NCBI RefSeq assembly: GCF_003353175.1
Contig: NZ_QHKS01000007.1
Span: 296,893-360,892, forward strand
Length of the DNA: 64,000 nt
Direction: 5' to 3'
Source: Paraburkholderia lacunae
GTDB taxonomy: Bacteria; Pseudomonadota; Gammaproteobacteria; Burkholderiales; Burkholderiaceae
Shown: positions 40,796 to 50,754 of the stretch, piece after piece
Layout of the letters: the number at the start of each line of letters is the position of its first letter
How positions within the stretch are numbered: position 1 is the first letter of the stretch
The notes under the pieces: model-generated
The model's input: the letters and a program-made list of their open reading frames with translations, nothing else
The model's database searches: none
What the model was told of the DNA's origin: nothing
Position numbers and translations under genes: made by a program

Positions 40796-41065
40796 ATGAC
40801 AGACATCAACACCCAATTCATTCAGGCTCAGGAAGACGCGAAGCAATTGCCGGAACGCCCGGGCAACCTGACCCTGCTGCGTCTCTATGCCCTTTTCAAG
40901 CAAGCCACCGACGGCGACGTTCACGGCGACAAACCCGGTTTCACCGACATCGTTGGCAAATACAAATACGACGCATGGGCCGCCCTGAAGGGCACCGCAC
41001 CGGACGCCGCGAAGCAGCAATACATCGACCTGGTCGAATCCCTCAAAAGCGGCGCGGCAGCCTGA
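40796..41065 (+). CDS. Acyl-CoA-binding protein
   Basis: The 89-residue protein is a four-helix acyl-CoA-binding domain that binds medium and long-chain acyl-CoA esters as a cytosolic carrier. It begins MTDINTQFIQAQEDAKQL and contains the LLRLYALFKQATDGDVHGDKPG and KYDAWAALKG segments characteristic of ACBP, including Tyr and Lys ligand positions. The ATG at 40796 follows a GGAGG (40780-40784) with about 11 bases between; a longer frame upstream is not coding. It stands alone, divergent from tsaB across 297 bp in which I see only a TATGAT hexamer (40723-40728) as a possible -10 box. Confidence 0.94.
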   Translation: MTDINTQFIQAQEDAKQLPERPGNLTLLRLYALFKQATDGDVHGDKPGFTDIVGKYKYDAWAALKGTAPDAAKQQYIDLVESLKSGAAA

Positions 41066-41482
41066 GCCAGATCCGCCAGGGCATCGGCAGTCAAAACTTT
41101 TTCACCAGGAAATGTCCTAATAGTGGCGCAGTGCAACAAATATCTATACAATGCTGCCTGCGCTCCACTGCTTTGCCCGGCTTTCCTCTAGCGGCCTTTG
41201 CGGCGCAGCGCCTCGTAGCGTTTAGCTCCAATCCAGTTTAGAACCTGTCCCCTCCTGCCTAGCCCCCTACGGGCGATCATGTCCCAGGCTGGCGACACGC
41301 CGTGTTGGCATGTCGCATCCGATACAGCTTCTAACGAAAAGCTCGCCTTCATTGTCGCGAGCTGCCCCCGTTTTTCGATTTGCTCGCTGCTTCTTTGCTC
41401 GCTGAATCCGACGACTTGGGTATGCCGATTGGCGCCGACGTTTTAATTCCCTGCATCCTCCAGGATCGTTTCAAGGATTCTC
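41066..41482 (+). other. Long untranslated region before the DEAD-box helicase gene
   Basis: These 417 bp lack a supported gene. A TACAAT hexamer at 41147-41152 may be a -10 box, which would give a leader of about 320 bases. An unsupported small frame (ATG 41279, about 55 codons, no ribosome-binding site) is present. Long leaders are known for some DEAD-box helicase genes, where they respond to cold; I see no specific conserved element here. Confidence 0.4.
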
Positions 41483-43096
41483 ATGACTTCGAGCAATACC
41501 CCCAGCAGCCCGTTGAACGCCATCGCCGACCAAGCCCTCGGTCTCGCCGACGCACCCGCAGCAGCCGCTGCCGCGCCGGAAGCCGTCGCCGCAGCGCCCG
41601 CCGGCCCGTCGTTCGCGTCGCTTGGCCTGTCCGCGGATGTTGTCTCCGCGCTGACCGCCGCTGGTTACCAAACGCCGACCCCGGTTCAGCAACGCGCCAT
41701 CCCCGCCGGCATCGCCGGCCGCGACCTGCTGGTCTCGAGCCCGACCGGTTCGGGCAAGACCGCCGCGTTCATGCTGCCCGCCATCGAGCGTTTCTCGCAA
41801 CTGCAAAAAGCGCAAGCCAGCCAGCCGCGTGAGCCGCGCCCGGCTGACGGCGGCCGCACGCGCCGTCCGCAACCGGTTGCCCGTCCGACCATGCTGGTTC
41901 TGACGCCGACCCGCGAACTCGCTATGCAGGTCACCACCGCCGCTGCCACGTACGGCAAGCACCTCAAGCGTCTGCGCACCGTCAGCATTCTGGGCGGCGT
42001 CGCTTACGGTCAACAGCTGATGCTGCTGGCGAAGAACCCGGAAATCCTGGTTGCCACGCCGGGCCGTCTGATCGACCACCTGGAACGCGGCCGTATCGAT
42101 CTGTCGCAACTGCAGATCCTCGTGCTCGACGAAGCCGACCGCATGCTCGACATGGGCTTCATCGAAGACATCGAAACGATCGTTGCCGCTACGCCGGCCA
42201 CGCGCCAAACCATGCTGTTCTCGGCCACGCTCGACGGCAAGATCGGTTCGCTGACCGGCCGCCTGCTGAAGGATCCGGAGCGTATCGAGATCGTTCAGCG
42301 CCTCGAACAACGCACCAACATCGCGCAAACCGTTCACTATGTCGACGATCGCGATCACAAGGATCGTCTGCTCGACCATCTGCTGCGTGACGCCGGCCTC
42401 GATCAGGCTATCGTCTTCACGGCAACCAAGATGGACGCGGACCAGCTGGCCGGGCGTCTGGCCGATGCCGGTTTCGAATCGGCAGCGCTGCACGGCGACC
42501 TGCCGCAAGGCGCACGCAACCGCACCATCCGCGCGCTGCGCGAGCGCCGCGTGCGCGTGCTGGTCGCCACGGACGTCGCCGCTCGCGGCATCGACATCCC
42601 GGGCATCACGCACGTGTTCAACTACGACCTGCCGAAGTTCGCCGAAGACTACGTGCACCGTATCGGCCGTACCGGCCGTGCCGGCCGCTCGGGTATCGCC
42701 GTGAGCCTCGTGCATCACGCTGAACAAGGCGCGCTGAAGCGCATCGAGCGCTTCGTGCGCACCCCGCTGCCGGTCAACGTCGTCGAAGGCTTCGAGCCGC
42801 GCAAGTCGGCTCCGTCGGGCAACGGCCGTCCTGGCTTTGGCGGTCGTGGCCGTCCGGGCGGCGGCAACGGCGGCGGCCGGCGCTTTGGCAGCGGCGCAGG
42901 CAAGCCGGCCGGCAACGGCGGCGGCGCTCGCAGCGGCAGCGGCAATGGCGGCGGCTGGGCCGGCAAGTCGGCTGGCGGCGGTTCGCGCGAAGGCTACGGC
43001 GGTTCCGGTTCGCGTGAAGGTTACGGCGGTTCGCGTGACGGCGGCTACGGCGCACGCCGTAGCGATGGCCCGCGCACGGCGCGCCGCGGCAGCTAA
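41483..43096 (+). CDS. rhlE: DEAD-box ATP-dependent RNA helicase (RhlE-like)
   Basis: The protein unwinds RNA duplexes in ribosome assembly or RNA decay. All motifs are present in the 537-residue product: Q motif TPVQQRAIP (about 72), I SPTGSGKT (about 89-96), PTRELAMQ, II VLDEADRMLDMGF (DEAD), III SATLDG, and VI HRIGRTGRAGRSG. The C-terminal ~130 residues are rich in Gly, Arg and Ser with RGR/GGGNGGG and GYGGS-RE repeats, an RGG-like tail likely to bind RNA. A low-complexity Ala-rich N-terminus precedes the core. It ends with a terminator at 43219-43248. RhlE is the closest family by tail type; SrmB or DbpA assignment is less likely. Confidence 0.87.
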   Translation: MTSSNTPSSPLNAIADQALGLADAPAAAAAAPEAVAAAPAGPSFASLGLSADVVSALTAAGYQTPTPVQQRAIPAGIAGRDLLVSSPTGSGKTAAFMLPAIERFSQLQKAQASQPREPRPADGGRTRRPQPVARPTMLVLTPTRELAMQVTTAAATYGKHLKRLRTVSILGGVAYGQQLMLLAKNPEILVATPGRLIDHLERGRIDLSQLQILVLDEADRMLDMGFIEDIETIVAATPATRQTMLFSATLDGKIGSLTGRLLKDPERIEIVQRLEQRTNIAQTVHYVDDRDHKDRLLDHLLRDAGLDQAIVFTATKMDADQLAGRLADAGFESAALHGDLPQGARNRTIRALRERRVRVLVATDVAARGIDIPGITHVFNYDLPKFAEDYVHRIGRTGRAGRSGIAVSLVHHAEQGALKRIERFVRTPLPVNVVEGFEPRKSAPSGNGRPGFGGRGRPGGGNGGGRRFGSGAGKPAGNGGGARSGSGNGGGWAGKSAGGGSREGYGGSGSREGYGGSRDGGYGARRSDGPRTARRGS

Positions 43097-43218
43097 GCCG
43101 CGACTGTCGAGTTGCAGTGAGGCAGTAACCGGGCAGCCGCCATGCGCGCCGCCCGATTACCGCGGAAGTCAGCTTGAAGAAAGACCCGGACGGCCCTGCG
43201 CCGTTCGTCAGTCGGAAG

Positions 43219-43248
43219 AAACCGGTGCTCATGCGCCGGTTTTTTTTT
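43219..43248 (+). terminator. Rho-independent terminator downstream of rhlE
   Basis: A 10-bp stem (AAACCGGTGC with GCGCCGGTTT, allowing one G-T pair) and a four-base loop are followed by a run of eight T. It lies 122 bp past the helicase stop codon. Confidence 0.88.
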
Positions 43249-43547
43249 GTCCGTATTTGGGCTCCGCCCAAATTTCACCATGTGGAAAATTTTTTTGCGT
43301 CGTAAAAAATCGTGCTGCAAGGCACAACAAGTCTTATTGCGAGATGGAAAACCACATTTCTTAATGCGGAATGAATGCAATAAGTATTTGATTTAAAACA
43401 AATATAAATATTCCAAAAACGCTCCCGGGCAGCTATTGTCCGACTACTGATTTGCCTAGACTCTTATATAAGACTTCACGAAACGAAACGCCTGACCGGG
43501 CCAGCCGCTTCGACGAAGACCGCAAGTTTCTTGCATAGGACCAGAGG
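43249..43547. other. AT-rich intergenic region before aceA (left part)
   Basis: About 300 bp with no gene. It is much more AT-rich than the surroundings, particularly 43330-43430, as expected for a promoter region. It holds the 12-bp palindrome at 43462-43473 and no other recognised element; the repeat array of aceA follows immediately. Confidence 0.6.
43462..43473. promoter_or_regulatory. 12-bp perfect palindrome, candidate operator
   Basis: TCTTATATAAGA is a perfect palindrome in the AT-rich stretch about 265 bp before aceA. The position and symmetry suit binding by a dimeric regulator, but no regulator is identified. TATAAG within it may equally be part of a -10 box. Confidence 0.4.
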
Positions 43548-43700
43548 AAGCGCTCTGCATGGGCCCGGAGTAAGTGCTCTGCATGAGCCCGGAGTAAGCG
43601 CTGAAGCGCTAACTCCGGCCGACAGCTGAAGCGCTAACTCCGGCCGACAGCTGAAGCGCTAACCCCGGCCGACAGCTAAAGCGCCAACTCTGGTCGACAG
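43548..43700 (+). repeat. Two-part repeat array with hairpin potential before aceA
   Basis: Two 24-bp units (43548-43571 and 43572-43595) beginning AAGYGCTCTGCATG and ending CCCGGAGT are followed by four 25-bp units from 43601 (CTGAAGCGCTAACTCCGGCCGACAG, the last two degenerate). The first set carries CCGGAGT and the second the complementary ACTCCGG, with AGCGCT between, so several alternative hairpins can form. It ends 37 bp before the aceA ATG, just upstream of its AAGGAG ribosome-binding site. Confidence 0.9.
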
Positions 43701-43737
43701 AGTCACCTATCCATCACAGGCAACCAAGGAGCACACC

Positions 43738-45042
<1,305 letters not shown>

Positions 45043-45254
45043 CAGGCCACATGACATAGCGCGGTCTGATCGCAAGAACGGCATGGCAGACAGACGGCAA
45101 AAGGCCCCGCCAGAGGGCCGCTGTCAGGGAGGAGAACAACATGGCCGCAGAGCCGGAGCTCACTGGACCCACAGGACTAAAGGGCCAGAGAGCCATAGGG
45201 CTGGAATCTGGGAGATAGCGCTCGCACGGCGGATCGTGCGGCGATGCATACCGC

Positions 45255-45283
45255 GCGCCGGCCTCATCGCCGGCGCTTTTTTT
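45255..45283 (+). terminator. Rho-independent terminator downstream of aceA
   Basis: A GCGCCGGC/GCCGGCGC stem with a six-base loop is followed by seven T. It lies 213 bp beyond the aceA stop and 38 bp from the end of the converging stress-protein gene; the 45043-45320 gap holds no other feature that I see. Confidence 0.88.
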
Positions 45284-45320
45284 CGCAATGCGCCACACAC
45301 GCCGGACCGGACCGGCATGC

Positions 45321-45755
45321 TCAGCGATACACGATCACCGGAATTTTCGTATGCGTGAGCACCCGCTGCGTTTCGCTGCCGATCAGCAGGCTGCCAAGAC
45401 CGCGCCGTCCATGCGAAGCCATGAAAATCACGTCGCAGCCACCCTGCTCGGCCGCTTCGATGATGCCGAGATAGGGCGCCGGATGCACGCTGGTGCGGCT
45501 GTCGAACGCGACGCCCACGCGGCGCGCGGCCAGCTCCACTTCCCGTAGATGCACGCGCGCCTCGCGCTCGCTGCGCTGCAGGAATTCGGCCGGCGGCTCG
45601 ATCACGACCTCGGAAAACGGCGAGTACGGATATTGCGGCAGGCACGCATAAGCCGTCACACGCGCGCCGACGGCCTGCGCGAGATCGATGGCGCCGTCGA
45701 TTGCTTTACGTGACAGGTCTGAACCATCGGTCGGAACCAGGATGTGCCTGAACAT
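45321..45755 (-). CDS. Universal stress protein (UspA family)
   Basis: The 144-residue protein begins MFRHILVPTDGSDLSRKAID and has the UspA ATP-binding pattern with VPTDGS at the start and the C-terminal GRRGLGSLLIGSETQRVLTHTKIPV block (Gly-rich loop followed by Ser, as in the nucleotide-binding subgroup). I use the ATG at 45755, preceded by GGAGGG; six upstream codons are optional. UspA proteins act in stress survival. It is convergent with aceA, and is not in an operon with the LysR gene that starts 1.1 kb upstream. Confidence 0.93.
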   Translation of the reverse strand: MFRHILVPTDGSDLSRKAIDGAIDLAQAVGARVTAYACLPQYPYSPFSEVVIEPPAEFLQRSEREARVHLREVELAARRVGVAFDSRTSVHPAPYLGIIEAAEQGGCDVIFMASHGRRGLGSLLIGSETQRVLTHTKIPVIVYR

Positions 45756-45926
45756 GATGCCCTCCGTCGCCATGCGGCTCGCCGCGCGGCGTCAGCGTCC
45801 AACGAGGCCCGGCATGCAAGCCGCTGCAATCGATTGTAGTGCGCCGATATCACGCGCATGACACGTGTGCGGGTCTGTCCGCATATCGGAAACCCCGTGC
45901 GCGGCGTCGCCTGAGCCTCGCGAACG

Positions 45927-46829
45927 TCAGCCCCAGTAACCGGGATCGCTATACGTATGCTTGAGAAAATCGAGAAAGAGCCGCACCCGCAACGGCAAAT
46001 GACGGCGCTGCGGAAACACCGCATGAATGCCGATCGGCGGCGCAGCGAACTCGTCGAGCACGCTCACCAGCCGCCCGGCGGCGATATCGCTGCCGACTTC
46101 CCACCACGAGCGCCACGCGAGGCCATAACCTTCGAGGCACCACTCATGCAGCACCGCGCCGTCCGAACATTCCATCGTGCCGGACACCTTGATCGACATG
46201 ACCTTGTCGCCCTGCTGGAACGTCCAGCCGCGCTGCTGGTTGGCGCTCGCGCCGAGCGCGAGACAGTTGTGATGCGCGAGATCGGCCAGCGTATGCGGCG
46301 CACCGCGCCGGCTCAGATACGCGGGCGAGGCCACGCACACGCGGCGGTTTTCGCCGAGCTTGAGCGACACCAGCGACGAATCCGGCAACTCGCCGAGCCG
46401 CACCGCGCAATCGAAACCCTCGTTGACCAGATCGACCAGCCGGTCGGACAGATCAAGCGTGATCGACACATCCGGATGCGCGACGGTAAACGCGGGCACC
46501 AGCGGCGCGACGTGCCGGCGGCCGAAACCCGCTGGCGCCGACAGCCGCAAATGACCGCTCGCCTTCACGCCGCCCGCCGACACGCTCGCCTCGGCGTTCT
46601 GCATATCGTGAATGACGCGCTGGCAGTCTTCGAGAAACGCCGAGCCCTCGAAGGTCAGCGTGATCTTGCGGGTGGTGCGCACCAGCAGCTTGACGCCGAG
46701 ACGCTCTTCGAGCGCGTCGATGCGGCGGCCGATGATCGCGGGCGCGACGCCCTCGACCAGTGCCGCGGCGGACAGGCTGCCCTTTGCCGCGACGGCGACG
46801 AAAGTTTCGATCTGCTTGAAACGGTCCAT
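45927..46829 (-). CDS. LysR-family transcriptional regulator
   Basis: The 300-residue protein has an N-terminal winged helix-turn-helix (MDRFKQIETFVAVAAKGSLS onward, residues 1-60) and a type 2 periplasmic-binding-like effector domain from about 90. I use the ATG at 46829 because it begins the helix-turn-helix; 25 further codons upstream are unlikely to be translated. It is divergent from the haloacid dehalogenase across 151 bp of AT-rich DNA, the usual arrangement for a LysR protein and its target, so it may control that gene. The effector is unknown. Confidence 0.92.
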   Translation of the reverse strand: MDRFKQIETFVAVAAKGSLSAAALVEGVAPAIIGRRIDALEERLGVKLLVRTTRKITLTFEGSAFLEDCQRVIHDMQNAEASVSAGGVKASGHLRLSAPAGFGRRHVAPLVPAFTVAHPDVSITLDLSDRLVDLVNEGFDCAVRLGELPDSSLVSLKLGENRRVCVASPAYLSRRGAPHTLADLAHHNCLALGASANQQRGWTFQQGDKVMSIKVSGTMECSDGAVLHEWCLEGYGLAWRSWWEVGSDIAAGRLVSVLDEFAAPPIGIHAVFPQRRHLPLRVRLFLDFLKHTYSDPGYWG

Positions 46830-46980
46830 GACGGGGCAGAGCCGGAATTGCGCATGAAAGTGGTTAGTGCAGGTCAGATTAGGTTTATGAAAGTAAAAGA
46901 TCAAGTGATATTTAGACTATTTTTTAGCGCAGACCATCACTAATACAATCCATCCTGACCTCTGATAGGAGCGCACGGCA

Positions 46981-47784
46981 ATGTCGGCCACAACGACACT
47001 CTTCCCTAAAGCAGTGATTTTCGATGCCTACGGCACGCTTTTCGACGTGCACTCGGTGATCGCTGCCGCAGAACAGATGTTCCCCGGCCACGGCGACGCG
47101 CTCTCGCAGCTGTGGCGTCTCAAGCAAATCGAATACACGCAATTGCGCACGCTCGCCGACCCGGCCGGCACGCCCAGCGTGCATTACCAGCCGTTCTGGG
47201 ACATCACGATCGACGCGTTGCGCTTCGCCGCGAAGAAGCTTCAGCTCAGGCTCAATCGCGCCGCCGAAAAGCGTCTGATGGACGAATACGCGTGCCTGTC
47301 CGCGTTCCCCGATGCCGTGCCCGCGCTGCGCCAGTTGCGCGAGCCGCCCTCCGCGCCTGCGGGCGGCAAACGCGGCACACGGCCCGGTCTGGCGATCCTC
47401 TCGAACGGCAATCCGCAAATGCTCGACATCGCCGTGAAGAGCGCCGGCATGACGGGTCTGTTCGATCATGTTCTGTCCGTTGACGCAGTACGCGCCTACA
47501 AACCTTCGCCCGCCGCTTATGCGCTCGGCACACAAGCCTTCGGCGCGCCGCCGCGCGAGATCGTCTTCGTATCGTCGAACGGCTGGGACGTGGCGGGTGC
47601 GACCTGGTTCGGCTTCACCACTTTCTGGCTCAACCGGCAAAACGCGCCAGCCGAAGAACTGGGCGTCGCGCCGCATGGCGCGGGCGGGAGCATGAACGAC
47701 CTGCTCGCTTTTCTGCAAACCCTCGTGCCGCCCGAACGCGGCAGCAGCGGCGGCAGCCGCACGCGCCACAGCCCTGGCGCCTGA
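46981..47784 (+). CDS. Haloacid dehalogenase, type II
   Basis: The 267-residue HAD-superfamily hydrolase matches L-2-haloacid dehalogenases, which hydrolyse 2-haloalkanoates to hydroxyacids. Residues for the family are in place: nucleophile Asp15 in FDAYGTLFD, Thr19, Arg46 in LWRLKQIEYTQLR, Ser141-Asn142, Lys174 and Tyr180 in YKPSPAAY, and S198-S-N-G-W-D203. An extra Gly-Pro-rich segment at about 120-136 is an insertion relative to typical members. It lies between a divergent LysR gene and aceB (96 bp downstream), whose substrate glyoxylate can derive from the glycolate product of haloacetate. Substrate is inferred, not shown. Confidence 0.88.
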   Translation: MSATTTLFPKAVIFDAYGTLFDVHSVIAAAEQMFPGHGDALSQLWRLKQIEYTQLRTLADPAGTPSVHYQPFWDITIDALRFAAKKLQLRLNRAAEKRLMDEYACLSAFPDAVPALRQLREPPSAPAGGKRGTRPGLAILSNGNPQMLDIAVKSAGMTGLFDHVLSVDAVRAYKPSPAAYALGTQAFGAPPREIVFVSSNGWDVAGATWFGFTTFWLNRQNAPAEELGVAPHGAGGSMNDLLAFLQTLVPPERGSSGGSRTRHSPGA

Positions 47785-47880
47785 CGGCTACCGCTGCAGC
47801 CCAAGCTCAGACCACACGAGGCATTTCAACCGCATTTTCAACATCTGCATCTTTGCAATCTGACCGACCAAGGAGAAACC

Positions 47881-49482
47881 ATGGCGAACACGCCTTCATC
47901 GTCGCAGCTGCCGCAGGGCATGGAAATCACCGCTGAGATCAGGCCGGGCTTTGAGGCTATCCTCACGCGCGACGCACTCGAGCTTGTCGCCGCGCTGCAT
48001 CGCGCGTTCGAACCTCGCCGGCAGGCGCTGTTGCAGGCGCGTGCGGAACGCACCAGGCGCCTCGATGCCGGCGAGCGCCCCGACTTCCTCGCCGAGACGA
48101 AGCCTATTCGCGAAGGCGACTGGACAATCGCGCCGCTGCCGCAGGATCTGCAACGCCGCCGCGTGGAAATCACCGGTCCGGTCGAACGCAAGATGATCAT
48201 CAACGCACTGAATTCGGGCGCGGATTCGTACATGACCGACTTCGAAGATTCGAATGCGCCGAGCTGGGACAACCAGATCAACGGACATATCAATCTGAAG
48301 GATGCGGTGCGCCGCACGATTTCGCTCGAACAGAACGGCAAGTCGTACAGGCTGAACGACAGGATCGCCACGCTGATCGTGCGTCCGCGCGGCTGGCATC
48401 TGGACGAGAAGCACGTGACGGTGGACGGCCAGCGCGTCAGCGGCGGCATTTTCGACTTCGCGCTCTTCATGGTTCACAACGCGAAGGAACAGGTAGCGCG
48501 CGGCACGGCGCCCTACTTCTATTTGCCGAAGATGGAAAGCCATCTGGAAGCGCGCCTGTGGAACGACATTTTCGTCGCGGCACAGGAAGCCGTGGGCGTG
48601 CCGCGCGGCACGATTCGCGCGACGGTGCTGATCGAAACGATCGTCGCCGCATTCGAAATGGACGAGATCCTGTACGAGCTGCGCGAACACAGTTCGGGCC
48701 TGAACGCCGGCCGCTGGGACTACATCTTCTCGGCGATCAAGAAGTTCAGGAGCGACAAGGATTTCTGCCTCGCCGACCGTTCCCGGATCACGATGACCTC
48801 GCCGTTCATGCGCGCGTACGCGCTGCTGTTGCTGAAGACCTGTCATCGCCGCAACGCGCCGGCGATCGGCGGCATGAGTGCGCTGATTCCAATCAAGAAC
48901 GATCCGGCAGCGAACGACAAGGCCATGGGCGGCGTGCGTTCGGACAAGGCGCGCGATGCGGGCGACGGCTACGACGGCGGCTGGGTCGCGCATCCGGGCC
49001 TCGTGCCGATCGCGATGGAAGAGTTCGTCAAGGTGCTCGGCGACGAACCGAACCAGATCGGCAAGCAGCGCGACGACGTGCTCGTCACGGCCGCCGATCT
49101 GATGGACTTCCGTCCGGAAGCGCCGATCACCGAAGCAGGTCTGCGCAACAACATCAACGTCGGCATTCACTACCTGGGTTCGTGGCTCACCGGCAATGGC
49201 TGCGTGCCGATTCACAATCTGATGGAGGACGCCGCCACCGCGGAGATCTCGCGCTCACAGGTGTGGCAATGGATTCGCTCGCCGAAGGGCAAGCTCGACG
49301 ATGGCCGCAAGGTGACCGCCGAGCTGGTGCGCGAGCTGTCGGCGCAGGAACTCGCCAACGTGAAGCAGGCGGTCGGCGGCGATACCAAGCCGTACGAGCG
49401 TGCCGCACAGATCTTCGAGGAGATGTCGACCTCGGAACAGTTCACCGACTTCCTGACGCTGCCGCTGTACGAGGAAATCTGA
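47881..49482 (+). CDS. aceB: Malate synthase A
   Basis: AceB condenses glyoxylate with acetyl-CoA to malate, completing the glyoxylate shunt. The 533-residue protein is the short A-isoform: TDFEDSNAPSW near 119, the metal-binding YLPKMESHLEARLWND segment near 212-227, and the catalytic ETIVAAFEMDEILYEL region near 250. An AAGGAG ribosome-binding site lies shortly before the ATG. A terminator follows at 49593-49629. The 96-bp gap to the dehalogenase allows read-through from that gene. Confidence 0.96.
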   Translation: MANTPSSSQLPQGMEITAEIRPGFEAILTRDALELVAALHRAFEPRRQALLQARAERTRRLDAGERPDFLAETKPIREGDWTIAPLPQDLQRRRVEITGPVERKMIINALNSGADSYMTDFEDSNAPSWDNQINGHINLKDAVRRTISLEQNGKSYRLNDRIATLIVRPRGWHLDEKHVTVDGQRVSGGIFDFALFMVHNAKEQVARGTAPYFYLPKMESHLEARLWNDIFVAAQEAVGVPRGTIRATVLIETIVAAFEMDEILYELREHSSGLNAGRWDYIFSAIKKFRSDKDFCLADRSRITMTSPFMRAYALLLLKTCHRRNAPAIGGMSALIPIKNDPAANDKAMGGVRSDKARDAGDGYDGGWVAHPGLVPIAMEEFVKVLGDEPNQIGKQRDDVLVTAADLMDFRPEAPITEAGLRNNINVGIHYLGSWLTGNGCVPIHNLMEDAATAEISRSQVWQWIRSPKGKLDDGRKVTAELVRELSAQELANVKQAVGGDTKPYERAAQIFEEMSTSEQFTDFLTLPLYEEI

Positions 49483-49592
49483 GGCCCTTGAGAAGCCGCA
49501 TTCATCAGTCACCGACGACGCAGTACCGGACCCGCCCTCGCCAGCCATGCAAGCGGTGAAAGAGGCCGGAGTCGCAAGGCTGACCGACCGGA

Positions 49593-49629
49593 CGGCCCGA
49601 CAGGCTCATGCTTGCCGGGCCGTTTTTTT
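49593..49629 (+). terminator. Rho-independent terminator downstream of aceB
   Basis: A CGGCCCG/CGGGCCG stem with a 16-base loop is followed by seven T. It lies 110 bp beyond the aceB stop codon and just before the converging GGCT-like gene. Confidence 0.85.
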
Positions 49630-49662
49630 GCTGCGTTTTTTGCTGCGTTTTTCCGCTTCCGG

Positions 49663-50064
49663 TTACCGCGTTCTGCGATGCTCGACCCAGTCGCCCGAGC
49701 GGATTTCATGCAGACCTTTGACGGCTCCAGGCGTCACCGGATAGAAACGGCAATTCACCGCGTTGCCGTCCACCTTCACCATGACTTCGTGCGCGAGGAA
49801 GACACCCCCGACGTTCGGATATACCGCTTCGATTTCGTCGAGTACCGCGACCAGTTCATCGTCGATCTCGTACACGTCGCCTTTGACGTCGACGCCCGCT
49901 TCGTCGACGACGAGCCCCGGATACGAGCCGAAGTCAAACAGGTGTCCGCGAACAGTGGCCGTGCCGAGCAGGTTCGGCGCGGCGAGGCCGCGCCGCGCCG
50001 CGGCCTCGCTGATGTCGTTTACCTCACCGGCCCGCAACGTGCCGTATACAAAGACGGTTTCCAT
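49663..50064 (-). CDS. Gamma-glutamylcyclotransferase-like protein (AIG2/YtfP type)
   Basis: The 133-residue protein begins METVFVYGTLRAGEVND; VYGTLRAG is the nucleotide- or substrate-loop signature of the GGCT-like fold. A YPGLV segment near 49 and Glu residues near 80 occupy the usual active-site positions. GGCT-like proteins act on gamma-glutamyl amines or peptides; the exact substrate of bacterial YtfP-type members is not established. It lies downstream of rraA in the same direction, with 27 bp between them. Confidence 0.88.
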   Translation of the reverse strand: METVFVYGTLRAGEVNDISEAAARRGLAAPNLLGTATVRGHLFDFGSYPGLVVDEAGVDVKGDVYEIDDELVAVLDEIEAVYPNVGGVFLAHEVMVKVDGNAVNCRFYPVTPGAVKGLHEIRSGDWVEHRRTR

Positions 50065-50091
50065 CGTCGTCTGCTCTCCTTGATTGTGTGT

Positions 50092-50607
50092 TCAGTTGTC
50101 TGCGGATTCAGCTCGGTTCAGCGCCGCGCTAGCCACCAGCAAGCCGTCGATATCCGCATAGACCCATTCGCCGGGACGCACGGTCGCGCCCGGCAGTTGC
50201 ACCGGCACGTCGCGCTCGCCCGTGCCTAGCTTCTGGCCGCGTCGCGGACAGGTTCCCAACGCCGCCACGCCCACGTTGATCTCATTGAGCTCCAGCGTAT
50301 CGCGCACGCAGCCGTTGAGCACGATGCCCGCCCAGCCGTTCTGCTCCGCGAGTTGCGCCAGATTGCCGCCAACCAGCGCGCAACGCTGACTCCCCCCGCC
50401 GTCGACCACCAGCACACGGCCCGCGCCCTTCTCTTCGAGCGTGGCGCGCACGAGCGCGTTGTCTTCGAACACTTTCAGCGTGACCGCCTCGCCGCTGAAG
50501 CACTCGGCGCGGCTAAACAGATGGAAGACCGGCTCGAGCACGCGCAACGTGCCGAGCGACAGCTGGTCCTCGTGCGCATCGCACAAGTCCGCGGTTGCAA
50601 AGCTCAT
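50092..50607 (-). CDS. rraA: RraA family protein (RNase E regulator / HMG aldolase type)
   Basis: The 171-residue protein has the RraA trimer fold: [13 protein letters not shown] at the start, [21 protein letters not shown] (about 67-87) and [12 protein letters not shown] (about 95-106) with the conserved Arg-Asp. RraA inhibits RNase E in E. coli, while related proteins are class II aldolases for 4-hydroxy-4-methyl-2-oxoglutarate; sequence alone cannot separate the two, but length (171 versus 161) and lack of aromatic-catabolism neighbours favour the regulator. The gene is divergent from the AraC regulator and upstream of the GGCT-like gene. Confidence 0.87.
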   Translation of the reverse strand: MSFATADLCDAHEDQLSLGTLRVLEPVFHLFSRAECFSGEAVTLKVFEDNALVRATLEEKGAGRVLVVDGGGSQRCALVGGNLAQLAEQNGWAGIVLNGCVRDTLELNEINVGVAALGTCPRRGQKLGTGERDVPVQLPGATVRPGEWVYADIDGLLVASAALNRAESADN

Positions 50608-50754
50608 GAGGTTCTCCTTAGGGTCGGCGCAATCGGCACATTATGCAACGTCGGTTCTCACGCAACCTACAATGGGAAGCCCGTACCGCTATTGGGGGGC
50701 GTGTGCCATTGGGTTGTACGCTTTTTGAGCCGTCTATCTGGATCGATCTTCACC

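Noticed and set aside
41279..41446. Possible small gene of about 55 codons before the DEAD-box helicase
   Set aside because: No ribosome-binding site, no similarity that I recognise, and codon use unlike neighbouring genes.
43548..43700. CRISPR-like array before aceA
   Set aside because: The units abut without spacers of unique sequence, there are only a few degenerate copies, and no cas genes are present. The same reasoning excludes the fabI repeat.
48558..49559. Alternative frame inside aceB (333 codons)
   Set aside because: Arg-rich shadow in another frame of a complete malate synthase gene; no domain seen.
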